Shown here: in pieces, positions 43,490 to 53,149 of the stretch
Layout of the letters: each line of letters starts with the position of its first letter
How positions within the stretch are numbered: the first letter of the stretch is position 1
Origin: Candidatus Chlorobium masyuteum
GTDB taxonomy: Bacteria; Bacteroidota; Chlorobiia; Chlorobiales; Chlorobiaceae
Direction of reading: 5' to 3'
Assembly: GCF_011601315.1 (NCBI RefSeq)
Contig: NZ_JAAORA010000005.1
Location: 104,771-168,770 of the forward strand
Length of the DNA stretch: 64,000 bases
Made by a program: the position numbers and the translations under genes
Notes under the pieces: generated by a model
Databases searched by the model: none
Told to the model about the DNA's origin: nothing
The model's input: the letters and a program-made list of their open reading frames with translations, nothing else

Positions 43490-44911
43490 TTACAGTCGGA
43501 GAAATGCCGCAGCATTATCTCCTGCCATGCGGGAGTTAATGCCGGTATAATGGTTGAAGTACTCCTCAAGTCTCTCATTTGTCATGATGATCATAACAAA
43601 ATCAGTGCCGAACATAAGGCGCTCCTCAACAATCGGGTGTTGTTTGATTATGGCCTCGATCTCCTGAAGCGAAACATCGGGGCAGTAGGCTATGTCGGCG
43701 TAAACGTTCTCGAATCGCTCCATCAGGCTGATGATCTCTGCTGTCCAGTTATCCGGAGCTGATGAGCCCCGGGCGGCGGCACAGGCTTTGATATGATCCG
43801 ATCCGCCGAAATGGGCGAAATTGATGCGCAATTTGCTGAACTCGCTGTTTTCAAGCACTTCAAGCCAGTTTTGCGGTCTGGCAAAAAAGAGACTTTGAGC
43901 GGTATCTCCCTCATGAACCCGCTTAACTGTTGTTTCGTCAAATAGTACGTTCACCACAGTTCCGTCTCTCTTCCGGCTCAGGGTGCTGATTGTGCCGCAC
44001 TTTGACTGGAACCCACCCGGGGAGGTGTGGCAGGTAATGGGGATATCGTGCTCAATGCAGAGTTTGTAGACAGGATAGAGGTCGGGATGGGAGGGGAGGT
44101 ATCCGAGAGGACAGTAGAGTTTTACTCCCTGGAATTTACCATCGATTACCTGCTCTTTTACAAGCTGCTCGATTCCGATACGCCGAGGGTCAACGGCCAG
44201 AAACGGGAAAACGGTTTCAGGGCTCTTTTTTTTAAGATCCATCAGGGCTTTCAGGTGTTTGCGATACCCCCTCGTCATCTGGACATCGCTGCGGGCAGTC
44301 AGCCCTCTCGTTTTGGGCTCTTCACCGGTACCGGATTTAAACTCTCTGATTACGCGGTCAAGCTCCGCAGCAACAGGGGCTGTGCTTGTTGCTTTCAGAT
44401 CAAGAGCGCGCTCGTTCCGGGAAACCCGCTCTGCACAGGCACGGAGAACCTTTTGTTTCATCTCCTCCGCAAATTCATCAAATGAGTACTGTTCCTGCTC
44501 GGCGATCAGCGACGGGGAAAAAGCCGCCCTCTTTTTTTCTGCGGGCAATTTCAGGAGTTTTGATTTCTGCTTACAAGAGGTGCCGTTATCAAACATAAAA
44601 AAAATGTCCATCATCAGCGGCGCGGTAATCAACGGCCTGGAGGGTTTCCACTGACTCGCGGTATAGCAGTGCTGTTCATAGTTGTAATTCTCTTCAGGGC
44701 TTCTGATGATGGCTGCAAACAATGAGGCGACGTAGTTGATGAGCTTTTCCAGCTCTGGAGGGATGATATTAAGGGCTTTCAGTCTGAGCTGTTCATCCTG
44801 TTTATATGGGTAATGGTCATGCAGCCATCTCCATCCGATTTCGAGAAGTTCTTCGAAGGCAAAAGCACCGTTAAAAAAATGGCAGTGAACATCAACGTTT
44901 CCGGTCTGCAT
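43490..44911 (-). CDS. Amidohydrolase-superfamily protein
   Basis: A 473-residue TIM-barrel hydrolase. The metal-binding HxH is at the N-terminus (NVDVHCHFFNGAFAF). Further His/Asp motifs are CHTSPGG (residue 298 region), INFAHFGGSDH and MFGTDFVMI. An unusual 200-residue insertion rich in charged residues lies between the first His pair and the barrel body (KKRAAFSPSLIAEQEQYSFD). There is no signal peptide. Substrate cannot be named. The gene stands 90 bases from the metallophosphatase and has the same orientation. Confidence 0.85.
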   Translation of the reverse strand: MQTGNVDVHCHFFNGAFAFEELLEIGWRWLHDHYPYKQDEQLRLKALNIIPPELEKLINYVASLFAAIIRSPEENYNYEQHCYTASQWKPSRPLITAPLMMDIFFMFDNGTSCKQKSKLLKLPAEKKRAAFSPSLIAEQEQYSFDEFAEEMKQKVLRACAERVSRNERALDLKATSTAPVAAELDRVIREFKSGTGEEPKTRGLTARSDVQMTRGYRKHLKALMDLKKKSPETVFPFLAVDPRRIGIEQLVKEQVIDGKFQGVKLYCPLGYLPSHPDLYPVYKLCIEHDIPITCHTSPGGFQSKCGTISTLSRKRDGTVVNVLFDETTVKRVHEGDTAQSLFFARPQNWLEVLENSEFSKLRINFAHFGGSDHIKACAAARGSSAPDNWTAEIISLMERFENVYADIAYCPDVSLQEIEAIIKQHPIVEERLMFGTDFVMIIMTNERLEEYFNHYTGINSRMAGDNAAAFLRL

Positions 44912-45410
44912 ACTTGCCGCCTTAATGATTCAGTGTGTTGATGGATGTGCTCATATCCGCCTTTGTCCGGGCGAGCCGGATTGCATTCGAGGGGCATGGC
45001 GTGTCAAGAGAACAGCTCCGTTCCTGTACATGAAATGCAACACTCAGAAAGCCTTTTCTTCCGGCTTACTACTACAAAATATGTAATTGGTCTGTTTTGC
45101 GGAAGTATAAATTCTGTATATGCGCTTCACCTTACCCGTTTATACACTCTATTTACGTTTGCCTGACGATTTTCTCCCCCCGGTTTGATTTTTGTGCATT
45201 TTTTAGTCTCCCGTTAATCCCCTCTTAATCTGGCGGTTTTAAATTGTTAACAGTTGAAAGATGATCTATGCTGTGACAGACGAATGAATACGAGCGGAAT
45301 TGATGAACATCCGGGGGGTTTTGTTTTTTTCGACAGTGTCGGCACAACGCGGAATAAACAGAACCCCCTATTTTTTGCAAGAGAATCATGAAAAAAATAG
45401 GGGAGGAGTG
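44912..45410 (+). other. Intergenic region, no gene seen
   Basis: 499 bases between divergent genes. Apart from the hairpin at 45365-45403 I find no repeat, RNA or supported ORF. It should hold promoters for both the amidohydrolase and the cytochrome. Confidence 0.4.
45365..45403 (+). promoter_or_regulatory. 12 bp hairpin touching the cytochrome ribosome site
   Basis: CCCCTATTTTTT (45365-45376) pairs with AAAAAATAGGGG (45392-45403). The right arm ends in the GGGG that begins the GGGGAGGAG ribosome site, so the fold could limit translation. Confidence 0.55.
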
Positions 45411-45782
45411 ATGATGAAGAGGGTAATAAGAGCTGTTGCGTTGCTTTTTGCCTGTATCGGGTTTGCCCGGCAGGCAGAGGCTCAGGAGATGACCCTGGCG
45501 ATGTTATCGTCGAAATATAACCTTCCACAAGGTCAGGAGACCTACAACCGGGCTTGTGGAGTCTGTCATGATAACGGTGTGATGAATGCACCGAAAGTTT
45601 GCAACGTAGCTGATTGGCAGCCACGGATGGCGCAGGGTATGCAGGCGCTCATCAATCATGCTATTGATGGCATCAATACTATGCCTGCAAAGGGGGGAAT
45701 GGAATCACTGACTCTTGCCCAGTGTTCCGATGCTGTTGCTTATATGATGTCACTGTGTGATATAACAGTGGCCAAAAAATAG
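45411..45782 (+). CDS. Exported class I cytochrome c (c555/c5 type)
   Basis: A 123-residue periplasmic electron carrier with a signal peptide (AVALLFACIGFARQAEA). One haem site CGVCH, then NGVMNAPKV and the axial Met in NTMPAKGG, followed by LTLAQCSDAVAYMMSL; this is the c555/c5 pattern of Chlorobiaceae, where such proteins carry electrons between the bc complex, sulfur enzymes and the reaction centre. It has extra Cys in VCNV, AQCS and SLCD, which may form disulfides. The strong GGAGGAG ribosome site favours the ATG at 45411 or 45414. A terminator follows. Confidence 0.88.
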   Translation: MMKRVIRAVALLFACIGFARQAEAQEMTLAMLSSKYNLPQGQETYNRACGVCHDNGVMNAPKVCNVADWQPRMAQGMQALINHAIDGINTMPAKGGMESLTLAQCSDAVAYMMSLCDITVAKK

Positions 45783-45823
45783 CAAAGTATCTTGCTCGGC
45801 TCAGTTCCCTGGAGGTTTTACCG

Positions 45824-45857
45824 CCGTGAAAAGACAAAGGCTTTTCACGGCTTTTTT
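45824..45857 (+). terminator. Rho-independent terminator of the cytochrome gene
   Basis: A 10 bp stem CCGTGAAAAG / CTTTTCACGG with a 7-base loop, followed by C and six T. Confidence 0.85.
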
Positions 45858-45861
45858 GTTT

Positions 45862-46416
45862 CTACTGCAGAGCCCTGATTTTGTCAAAAACCGGTTTATG
45901 CGGGTGATTGAGCAGCTCCTCTTCATTTTCGGGCAGGGTGACATGCTTTGCTACGATTTCAAGCATGCGTTTGTCGAGATGCTGTGCGATGTCGAGCATG
46001 CGGTCGAGCCGGTTTTTGAGTTCGCTGAGAATGAACTTCTCGGCACTGTTTTTTTTCATTTTCTCAAGAATCTGAGCCATAACCGGAGCTTCAAGATGAA
46101 GTGAAACCTCATTGAAGTACTCTATCGGAAGGTCATTGGCATAGCCAACGGCCTGATCAACTCCCATCTTGCCGCATACACCGGCGGCTATCCGCGGTTT
46201 GATATGATCGACCATCAGTGGAATGACGACAAAATTCGGGATATACTTGACGATCATCCCTATGGCGTTATAGAGCTCCTCAAATCCGTCGGTCTTGTGG
46301 CTGACCAGCGTCTCAGCCCAGGAGAGTATCTGCTGCTGCTGGCTGAACGGAAGCTGGCGCAGTACCTCCGGTACGGGAATATTGGTCCAGGCCAGCGATT
46401 TTTCCAGTTCACTCAT
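45862..46416 (-). CDS. Conserved-looking hypothetical protein
   Basis: A 184-residue soluble, helix-rich protein. It starts MSELEKSLAWTNIPVPEVLRQL. It has a mildly hydrophobic stretch (NFVVIPLMVDHIK) but no true TM segment, and ends with LPENEEELLNHPHKPVFDKI. I do not recognise the family. It stands alone and converges on the cytochrome terminator. Confidence 0.65.
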   Translation of the reverse strand: MSELEKSLAWTNIPVPEVLRQLPFSQQQQILSWAETLVSHKTDGFEELYNAIGMIVKYIPNFVVIPLMVDHIKPRIAAGVCGKMGVDQAVGYANDLPIEYFNEVSLHLEAPVMAQILEKMKKNSAEKFILSELKNRLDRMLDIAQHLDKRMLEIVAKHVTLPENEEELLNHPHKPVFDKIRALQ

Positions 46417-46680
46417 AGTGGTTCAATTCTTGCTTAGTGGAGGTCTGTGGAATGTCTTGTGTATTGCGAAGTTGATAAAAAAAACAGAGAACAGGAAACA
46501 GGAAAATCAGGGATGGTTATCCTCCATCAGCTTAAGGCTGCCAGGGCGGGAGGAAGGGGTAGAATTACATGGAAACAAAACTGAAAGCATTGGTTATATT
46601 CCACCCTTTGCAAGATAATAAGGCGACACTATACAGGTGTAGCGATGCCGCAATGATAATATAAGGAACGGTGAAAAGGT

Positions 46681-48579
46681 ATGGTGCTCTTAACAGTTGA
46701 AGGATTACAGAAAAAGTATGGTTTGAAACATCTTTTTACCGATGTCTCATTCGGTATAGATGACCGCGACAAGATAGGGATTATCGGGGCGAACGGCAGC
46801 GGAAAGAGTACGCTGCTGAAAATTCTTGCCGGGGTGGAAACTCCCGATAAAGGCAAGGTGATGGTGGCAAACCAGAAGCGGATTGCCTATCTCCCCCAGG
46901 ACTCTCCCTTCGATCCGGATGATACGGTGCTCGAAGCCATTCTGAAATCGAGCGATAAGGTCATGGATCTTATCTATGAATATGAGGTTGTCTGCAAGGA
47001 GCTTGAGACAAAACACAGCGAGGATCCCTCGCTGATAGACCGCATGAGCCAGCTTGCCCATGAACTCGACGTCTGCGGAGCCTGGGAGCTGGAGTCGAAT
47101 GCCAAGACGGTGCTTGGCAAGCTTGGTCTTTATGACCTGGAGGCTAAAATGGGCACCCTTTCCGGCGGTCAGCGCAAGCGGGTAGCCCTTGCCCATGCTC
47201 TCGTTGTGCCGAGTGACGGCCTGATACTTGATGAGCCGACCAACCATCTCGATGCCGACAGCGTTGAGTGGCTTGAGCAGTATATCCGCCGCTACCAGGG
47301 TGCCGTGCTGCTTATCACCCATGACCGATACTTCCTCGACCGCGTAGCGACACGCATGCTTGAGCTTGACGGTCATACAGCTACAACCTATACCGGAGGG
47401 TACTCAAGCTACCTGCAGCAGAAGGCCGAGCAGGAGGAGCAGGCAATACGCGATGACCGCAAACGCCAGGCTCTTGTGCGTCAGGAGCTTGACTGGATGC
47501 GCGGCGGCTGCAAAGCCCGCACCACCAAGCAGAAAGCCCGCATGCTGCGTGCTGAAACATTTGTCTATGCACCGAAAAAGGAGAAGCAGAAAGAGCTTGA
47601 AATCGGCTTCGGCGCGGGACGGCTCGGTGACAAGATTATCGAGTTTCACAAGGTCTCGAAATCCTATGGCGACAAACTGCTGCTGCACGAATTTGAATAC
47701 CACCTCCAGAAGGGAGACCGCATCGGCATTATCGGGCCGAACGGTTCGGGCAAAACAACCCTTTTTGATATGATTACCGGGCGCGTCAAACCCGACAGCG
47801 GCCATATCGATATCGGCAAAACCGTCAACATCGGCTATTACGATCAGCAGAGCAGGGGACTGGATGACAGCAAGCGGGTTATTGAGTTCATTCAGGAGGA
47901 GGCTGAGCAGATCAAGCTGAAGGATGGAACGGTCTTTTCGGCGGCCAGAATGCTTGAGCGTTTTCTCTTTGCCCCCTCAACCCAGTACAGCTATATCCGT
48001 ACGCTCTCGGGCGGAGAGCGCCGCAGGCTCTACCTGCTCAAGCAGCTTATCGGCTCTCCCAATGTGCTGCTGCTTGACGAGCCGACCAACGATCTTGATA
48101 TTCCCACGCTCCGGGTGCTTGAGGACTACCTCGACACCTATCAGGGGTGCCTCATTGTGGTCAGTCACGACCGCTATTTTCTTGACCGTACTGTTGAGTA
48201 TATCTTTGCCTATGAAGCCAATGGCACGGTACGCCGCTACCCCGGCAACTATACCGTCTATCTTGATATGAAGGCTGCTCTGGCGGAGAAGGAGAAGGAT
48301 GACAGGAAATCGGGATCGAAAGAGCAGCAGAAGATTCTTCCGGTGGTGTCGGCAAAGCCGAAGCAGAGCCGGCTCGGCAGCAAGGAGAAGCGTGAACTTG
48401 AACAGCTTGAAAGCTCCATTCATGAGGGCGAAACCCGGCAGTCGGAGATAGCGGCCAAACTTGCTGCAGCCGGCAGTGATTTTGAGCTGCAGCAGAAGCT
48501 GGGAACCGAACTGCAGGAGCTTCAGAAGCAGCTTGAGAGGGAGATGGCCAGGTGGACGGAGTTGGCGGAACTGGCCTGA
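46681..48579 (+). CDS. uup: ABC-F family ATPase (Uup-like)
   Basis: A 632-residue soluble twin-ATPase. Walker A motifs are GANGSGKST (first domain) and GPNGSGKTT (second); signature motifs are LSGGQRKR and LSGGERRR; Walker B are LILDEPTNHLD and LLLDEPTNDLD. The C-terminal 90 residues form a coiled coil (EKRELEQLESSIHEGETRQ), as in Uup. Such proteins act on ribosomes or on branched DNA; no membrane partner is expected. AAGGAACGG lies ahead of the ATG. Confidence 0.93.
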   Translation: MVLLTVEGLQKKYGLKHLFTDVSFGIDDRDKIGIIGANGSGKSTLLKILAGVETPDKGKVMVANQKRIAYLPQDSPFDPDDTVLEAILKSSDKVMDLIYEYEVVCKELETKHSEDPSLIDRMSQLAHELDVCGAWELESNAKTVLGKLGLYDLEAKMGTLSGGQRKRVALAHALVVPSDGLILDEPTNHLDADSVEWLEQYIRRYQGAVLLITHDRYFLDRVATRMLELDGHTATTYTGGYSSYLQQKAEQEEQAIRDDRKRQALVRQELDWMRGGCKARTTKQKARMLRAETFVYAPKKEKQKELEIGFGAGRLGDKIIEFHKVSKSYGDKLLLHEFEYHLQKGDRIGIIGPNGSGKTTLFDMITGRVKPDSGHIDIGKTVNIGYYDQQSRGLDDSKRVIEFIQEEAEQIKLKDGTVFSAARMLERFLFAPSTQYSYIRTLSGGERRRLYLLKQLIGSPNVLLLDEPTNDLDIPTLRVLEDYLDTYQGCLIVVSHDRYFLDRTVEYIFAYEANGTVRRYPGNYTVYLDMKAALAEKEKDDRKSGSKEQQKILPVVSAKPKQSRLGSKEKRELEQLESSIHEGETRQSEIAAKLAAAGSDFELQQKLGTELQELQKQLEREMARWTELAELA

Positions 48580-48605
48580 GCTCTCCGCTCTACATCTGTT
48601 GCGCG
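48577..48605 (+). repeat. Direct repeat, copy 1
   Basis: TGAGCTCTCCGCTCTACATC plus TGTTGCGCG, identical to 48724-48752; it starts at the uup stop codon. Confidence 0.7.
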
Positions 48606-48723
48606 ATTCGATTACTTCGTTGAGCGGTGCTCGGAATCCTCATGTACTCTTGTGTACATTCCGGTTCCTGTGCTCCGTTCGCCTCGTACTCAAATCGCTC
48701 ACGACGATGTAGAGAGGAGCCCT

Positions 48724-48752
48724 TGAGCTCTCCGCTCTACATCTGTTGCGCG
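48724..48752 (+). repeat. Direct repeat, copy 2
   Basis: 29 bases identical to 48577-48605, 147 bases apart. The space between holds imperfect inverted copies of the same GATGTAGAG sequence. Confidence 0.7.
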
Positions 48753-48870
48753 GTGCGTGTTCGGCTTGTTGGACGAGATGGACATCATGGACACCATGAA
48801 CTGCGAGGTGAAGGGTTTTTGAACCGGTCACGGCGATGTATAGAGGTTACTGTAACGGAAAGAGAGGAAT

Positions 48871-49578
48871 ATGCTGACAGCTGAAGCTATATCCGCCCGG
48901 CTTGAACTGCTGGGCGATCCCCAGGCGGCATGCTTTGCCTTGAGGTTTTTCAAAACCGGGTCCGGAGAGTACGGCGAAGGGGATCTCTTTCGCGGTATTC
49001 GGGTTCCTGTTTTGAGAAAGCTTGCCCCCGCACTGGACAACGTGCCTCCGGAGGAGGTGATCCGTCTGCTTGCTTCTGCGTTTCATGAAGACCGTCTGCT
49101 TGCCCTTCTTTTGCTTATCCGCCGTTTTCGCAAGGCTGACGGTGTTGAACAGGAGAGGATCTACAACAGCTATCTGGCCAATACTCTCCACATCAACAAC
49201 TGGGACCTGGTTGATATTTCGGCGGAGCACATTGTCGGCTCTTTTTTGCGCAATCGTGACCGGGCGCCACTCTACCGGCTTGCTGTTTCGGAGAGCCTCT
49301 GGGAGCGCAGGATTGCCATCGTCTCAACCTTTCATTTTATCCGCTGTAATGAGTTTCACGATACCCTTGCGATAGCAGGGATGCTGCTCAACGACCCGGA
49401 GGAGCTGATTCACAAGGCTGCAGGCTGGATGCTCCGTGAGGTCGGCAAGCGGGATCAGCCCGCAGAGGAGGAGTTTCTGCGGGTGCACTGCCGCAGGATG
49501 CCGAGAGTGATGCTGCGCTACGCCATTGAACGGTTTGAGGAGGGGAAGCGGCAGCGATATCTCAAGGGGCTGGTGTAG
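48871..49578 (+). CDS. AlkD-like DNA alkylation repair protein
   Basis: A 235-residue all-helical HEAT-like DNA glycosylase that removes alkylated purines. Motifs are ALRFFKTGSGEYGEGDLFRG, RVPVLRKLAP, NNWDLVDISAEHIVG, ERRIAIVSTFHFIR and HKAAGWMLREVGKR; the Trp, Asp and Arg residues used to grip DNA are kept. GAGAGGAAT precedes the ATG. It is convergent with the peptidase gene at a distance of one base. Confidence 0.92.
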   Translation: MLTAEAISARLELLGDPQAACFALRFFKTGSGEYGEGDLFRGIRVPVLRKLAPALDNVPPEEVIRLLASAFHEDRLLALLLLIRRFRKADGVEQERIYNSYLANTLHINNWDLVDISAEHIVGSFLRNRDRAPLYRLAVSESLWERRIAIVSTFHFIRCNEFHDTLAIAGMLLNDPEELIHKAAGWMLREVGKRDQPAEEEFLRVHCRRMPRVMLRYAIERFEEGKRQRYLKGLV

Positions 49579-49579
49579 C

Positions 49580-51778
49580 TCACTTTATCTGAAACTCCGG
49601 ATGACCGGTCTGCCAGAGGGCGAAACTGAGAACATCAGCCAGGGTTTCAAACTCCCGTGTTTTGGTATTACCCATGCCGTGACCGGCTTTGTCGTCGGCA
49701 AAAAAGAGTACCGGTTTGCCTGAACGTGTTGCCTTTTGCAGTCGTGCGGCAAACTTTCCCGGCTGCCATGCCGCTACTCTCGGGTCGTTCAGTCCGGTGG
49801 TGACAAGCGCCGCCGGGTAGGCGACACGCTTTTTGATGCTGAGATAGGGGTCCATCTCGATGAGAGCCATACACTCCCCCGGATTTTTGATGGTGCCGAA
49901 CTCCGGCACGTTGACCGGGCCGTTGGGAGTCTCCTCTCCCCTCAGCGGGTTCAATGCACCGACCTGTGCAATCACGGCCGCAAAGAGATCAGGTCGCTCG
50001 GTCATGGCTTTTCCTACAAGAATTCCCCCTGCACTGGCTCCGTTGATGGCGATTTTTCCGGCGCCGGTATACCCTTCGGCTTTAAGATACTCTGCACAAC
50101 TGATCAGGTCTTTCCATGAGTTTGATTTGGTGGTTTTCATGCCGTCGGTGTGCCACTGGTTGCCAAGCTCTCCGCCGCCTCTGACATGAGCAAAGGCAAG
50201 TACCCCTCCCCGTATGGTCCAGAGCAGCATATCAGGACTGAAAAAGGGGGTTATGGACCTGCCGTATGCACCGTATCCATAGATAAATGCCGGATTTTTT
50301 CCGTCTCGTGCAACCCCTTTGCGGTAGATCACAGAGAGCGGCACCCTGACGCCGTCGTGTGAGGGAACCATCAGCTCTTCAACTACAAGATCCCGGTACT
50401 CGGGGTACTCTACCGGAGAGGAGAGTGTCTCTTTGCGGAACTCATGTTTTACACTGTCGAAGCGGTAGCGGCTGCTGTTGTGACTCCATCCGGCAATGAT
50501 CACCCAGAGATCGGGGAAGCGGAACCCTTTTGATGAGAGATGGATGGTACCCGTTTTGAAGGGAAGTTCCAGCTCCCCTGGCGCAGCACCCGGAGTAAAC
50601 TCCTTGCGGAAAAGCCCGGCCTCGACACCGTGGCGTGAGTGTGTAAAGTAGATCGCATCACTGCAGAGGGCGAATGAGGTGAGCAGAGCGGTGGAGTCTT
50701 CGGGCACAACCGTTTCAGCATGCTGAATGTCGGGATTGCTCAGCGAAGTTTTCAGCACGGTGAACCGGGGGGCATTTTTGGGGGTGTAGAGGTAGATGTC
50801 GTTTTTGGTGACGGCAAAATCATGAATTTCATCCGAAGGCTGAAAGAGACTCTTCCAGCTGATTTTCTTTTTTGATAATTCGGAGACAGGGGCATAGTAG
50901 ATGGTGAGCCGCCGTTCCACGCTTGAGACATTGGCAAAAAGGTAGCCGCTTTTGTCTTCATACTCAACAGCAGGGATCTCTTCGCTTTTGATATGCAGTT
51001 CCGGATTGAGCGTGCGTGATAATATCTCCCGGTCGTTGGAGGGGTTGCTCCCGATCCGGTGGAGCAGGGTTTTGCTGTCGCTCTGGGGATTCTGGCCGGA
51101 TTGTGTAACCGGCCGCAGGCGATTATAGAGAAAGCCGCTGTTATCCGGCAGCCATGACGGAGAGGCAAACCTGCAGCGGTCGATTCTTTCGGGGTAGAGT
51201 TTTTTTGCGGCAACATCCATGATGAGGAGGATGCTGTTCTCGGAGCCGTCGGCCGAGACGGCAATGGCCACCTTTGAGCCGTCATTGGAGGGGTAGAGTG
51301 CGCTGATTACATACTCTTTTCCGCTTTTTGCAAAGTATTTCCGGGCATCAAAGAGCAGGCGCTCCTTTCCCTCAAACCGGTCGCGACAGTAGAGTCTGCC
51401 GGTTTCATCCTCCGGCCGCTCCTTAAGATAGAAGTAGCGGTCGTTGTCGGTAATGGTGAGGTTGTAGACTTTTGATGAACGACGGTTGTCGAACTCATGC
51501 ATTTTTTCGACGAGCGAGCTCCTTCCGGGGATGCTTTGCAGTGTTTTCCGGGAGGTTTCCGACTGTACTCTGAACCACTTCTGCACCAGTGGATCGCCGG
51601 TATTTTCAAAGGAGCGGAAGGGGTCGGCAACTTTTATCCCGTAGTACTCCTCAACCAGATTCTGTTCGAGAGAGGAGAAAACATCCTCTTTCGGAGCTGC
51701 GGCTTCAAGAGAGGAGTTTGTAGCCGCGATGAACAGCAGCAGGGTTGCGAGGCGGATGAGCGAGCAGCGTAGTGTCAT
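49580..51778 (-). CDS. Exported prolyl oligopeptidase-family serine peptidase
   Basis: A 732-residue periplasmic peptidase with a signal peptide (CSLIRLATLLLFIAATNSSLEA). The N-terminal half is a seven-bladed propeller. The C-terminal alpha/beta hydrolase has the nucleophile Ser in INGASAGGIL, Asp in TTGLNDPRV and His in AGHGMGNT. It cuts small peptides, after Pro in the type enzyme. The frame is open to 51823, but the signal peptide points to the ATG at 51778. Confidence 0.92.
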   Translation of the reverse strand: MTLRCSLIRLATLLLFIAATNSSLEAAAPKEDVFSSLEQNLVEEYYGIKVADPFRSFENTGDPLVQKWFRVQSETSRKTLQSIPGRSSLVEKMHEFDNRRSSKVYNLTITDNDRYFYLKERPEDETGRLYCRDRFEGKERLLFDARKYFAKSGKEYVISALYPSNDGSKVAIAVSADGSENSILLIMDVAAKKLYPERIDRCRFASPSWLPDNSGFLYNRLRPVTQSGQNPQSDSKTLLHRIGSNPSNDREILSRTLNPELHIKSEEIPAVEYEDKSGYLFANVSSVERRLTIYYAPVSELSKKKISWKSLFQPSDEIHDFAVTKNDIYLYTPKNAPRFTVLKTSLSNPDIQHAETVVPEDSTALLTSFALCSDAIYFTHSRHGVEAGLFRKEFTPGAAPGELELPFKTGTIHLSSKGFRFPDLWVIIAGWSHNSSRYRFDSVKHEFRKETLSSPVEYPEYRDLVVEELMVPSHDGVRVPLSVIYRKGVARDGKNPAFIYGYGAYGRSITPFFSPDMLLWTIRGGVLAFAHVRGGGELGNQWHTDGMKTTKSNSWKDLISCAEYLKAEGYTGAGKIAINGASAGGILVGKAMTERPDLFAAVIAQVGALNPLRGEETPNGPVNVPEFGTIKNPGECMALIEMDPYLSIKKRVAYPAALVTTGLNDPRVAAWQPGKFAARLQKATRSGKPVLFFADDKAGHGMGNTKTREFETLADVLSFALWQTGHPEFQIK

Positions 51779-51958
51779 TATTGTCGTGCAGGTCTTAAAG
51801 TGGTTAAGCCGTCCACTCATCAACTGTTTCTGTTTTCACAGCTTCAGAGGCGTTATACTCAAAGAGAGCATTGAGCGGCCGGGATTAATTACGCCCGCAA
51901 AAGAGCGAGGCGGCAGTAAGGAAAGAATAGCCTTATCAATGAAAAAATACAAACCGCC

Positions 51959-53008
51959 TCAGCGGGAGTTTGCCTCCACAACCGCTCTGATTTTTTCAAT
52001 TGCACTCTGCATGTCTTCGGGCAGCGGGGCGGTAAAGGAGAGCGGCTCACGGGTGGTCGGCTGGTGAAAGGAGAGTGTTGCAGCGTGCAGGGCCTGGCGC
52101 GGGAGCAGTTCGAGGAGGTTCCGGACGAACCCTTCACTCCGGCTGAACGGGAGCGTGCGGAGCGCTGCTCCGCCATAGGTTTCGTCACCGAGAATCTGGT
52201 GGCCGAGGTGCTGCATGTGAGCTCTGATCTGATGGGTTCTGCCTGTATGGAGGGTCAGCGAGAGCAGGGAAAACCAGTGAAGGTTTTCTGTTACAAGGTA
52301 GTCTGTGATTGCGGTTTTCCCGTCTTTGCCTTCGAAAGCAAAGTTGGCCATTACCTTCCGGTCCTTTTTCGAACGTCCGATATTGGTTGTTATGGTGCCG
52401 GATAGCGGTTCAGGCACTCCCCAGACAATCGCCTTATAGATTTTTACTACCTGCCGGTCAGCAAACTGGCGGGCAAGACGGTGAAGGGCCGTGGGATTTT
52501 TTGCCACAATGATGAGTCCCGAGGTGTTCTTGTCGAGCCGGTGCACGATACCCGGCCGGAGAGATGATTTGTCAAGCTCTTCAGCCCCGATGCCGATGTG
52601 GTGGAGGATGGCGTTTGCCAGTGTGCCGGTCCAGTTGCCGAAGGCCGGATGGACCACCATCCCCGGCTTTTTGTTGATCACCATCAGATCATCATCTTCA
52701 TAGATGATATCGATCGGGATATCTTCAGGAGCCAGCTCAGGGGCCGGGGGGCGCAGAAAGGTGATCTGGATGGTATCGCATGACTTGATGCGGTAGTTCG
52801 ATTTGACCCTCTTTTCATTGACCAGCACCCGTCCCTCTTCAATTGCCTCCTGTACCTTGTTGCGAGTCGCGTTTTCAACCTGCCGGGTCAGATACTGGTC
52901 GATGCGCATCGGCGTCTGGACACGGCTTACCTGCAGGGTAAGTTTTTTCGGTTCAAGCGGGAGTGGATCCGGCTCTGTGGATTCGTTTTTTATCGGCTGA
53001 TTTTGCAT
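51959..53008 (-). CDS. rluD: RluD-type 23S rRNA pseudouridine synthase
   Basis: A 349-residue protein. The N-terminal S4 domain is RIDQYLTRQVE and VQEAIEEGRVLVN. The catalytic Asp is in GIVHRLDKNTSGL; DDLMVINKKPGMVVHP and HTGRTHQIRAHMQHLG complete the RluA/RluD fold. It makes pseudouridines in helix 69 in E. coli. A short lysine-rich N-terminal tail precedes the S4 domain. Confidence 0.93.
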   Translation of the reverse strand: MQNQPIKNESTEPDPLPLEPKKLTLQVSRVQTPMRIDQYLTRQVENATRNKVQEAIEEGRVLVNEKRVKSNYRIKSCDTIQITFLRPPAPELAPEDIPIDIIYEDDDLMVINKKPGMVVHPAFGNWTGTLANAILHHIGIGAEELDKSSLRPGIVHRLDKNTSGLIIVAKNPTALHRLARQFADRQVVKIYKAIVWGVPEPLSGTITTNIGRSKKDRKVMANFAFEGKDGKTAITDYLVTENLHWFSLLSLTLHTGRTHQIRAHMQHLGHQILGDETYGGAALRTLPFSRSEGFVRNLLELLPRQALHAATLSFHQPTTREPLSFTAPLPEDMQSAIEKIRAVVEANSR

Positions 53009-53149
53009 TTTGTGAAACTTGAACGCGTCCTGCGGTAATGCCTGTTACAATAAACGGTGCTCCTGACTGCCGCGGAAATTGCCTGTAGAGCCGGTGCGGC
53101 AGATTTACTGAAGTGTCCACAAGTATACTAAAACCATACCACATCTTCT

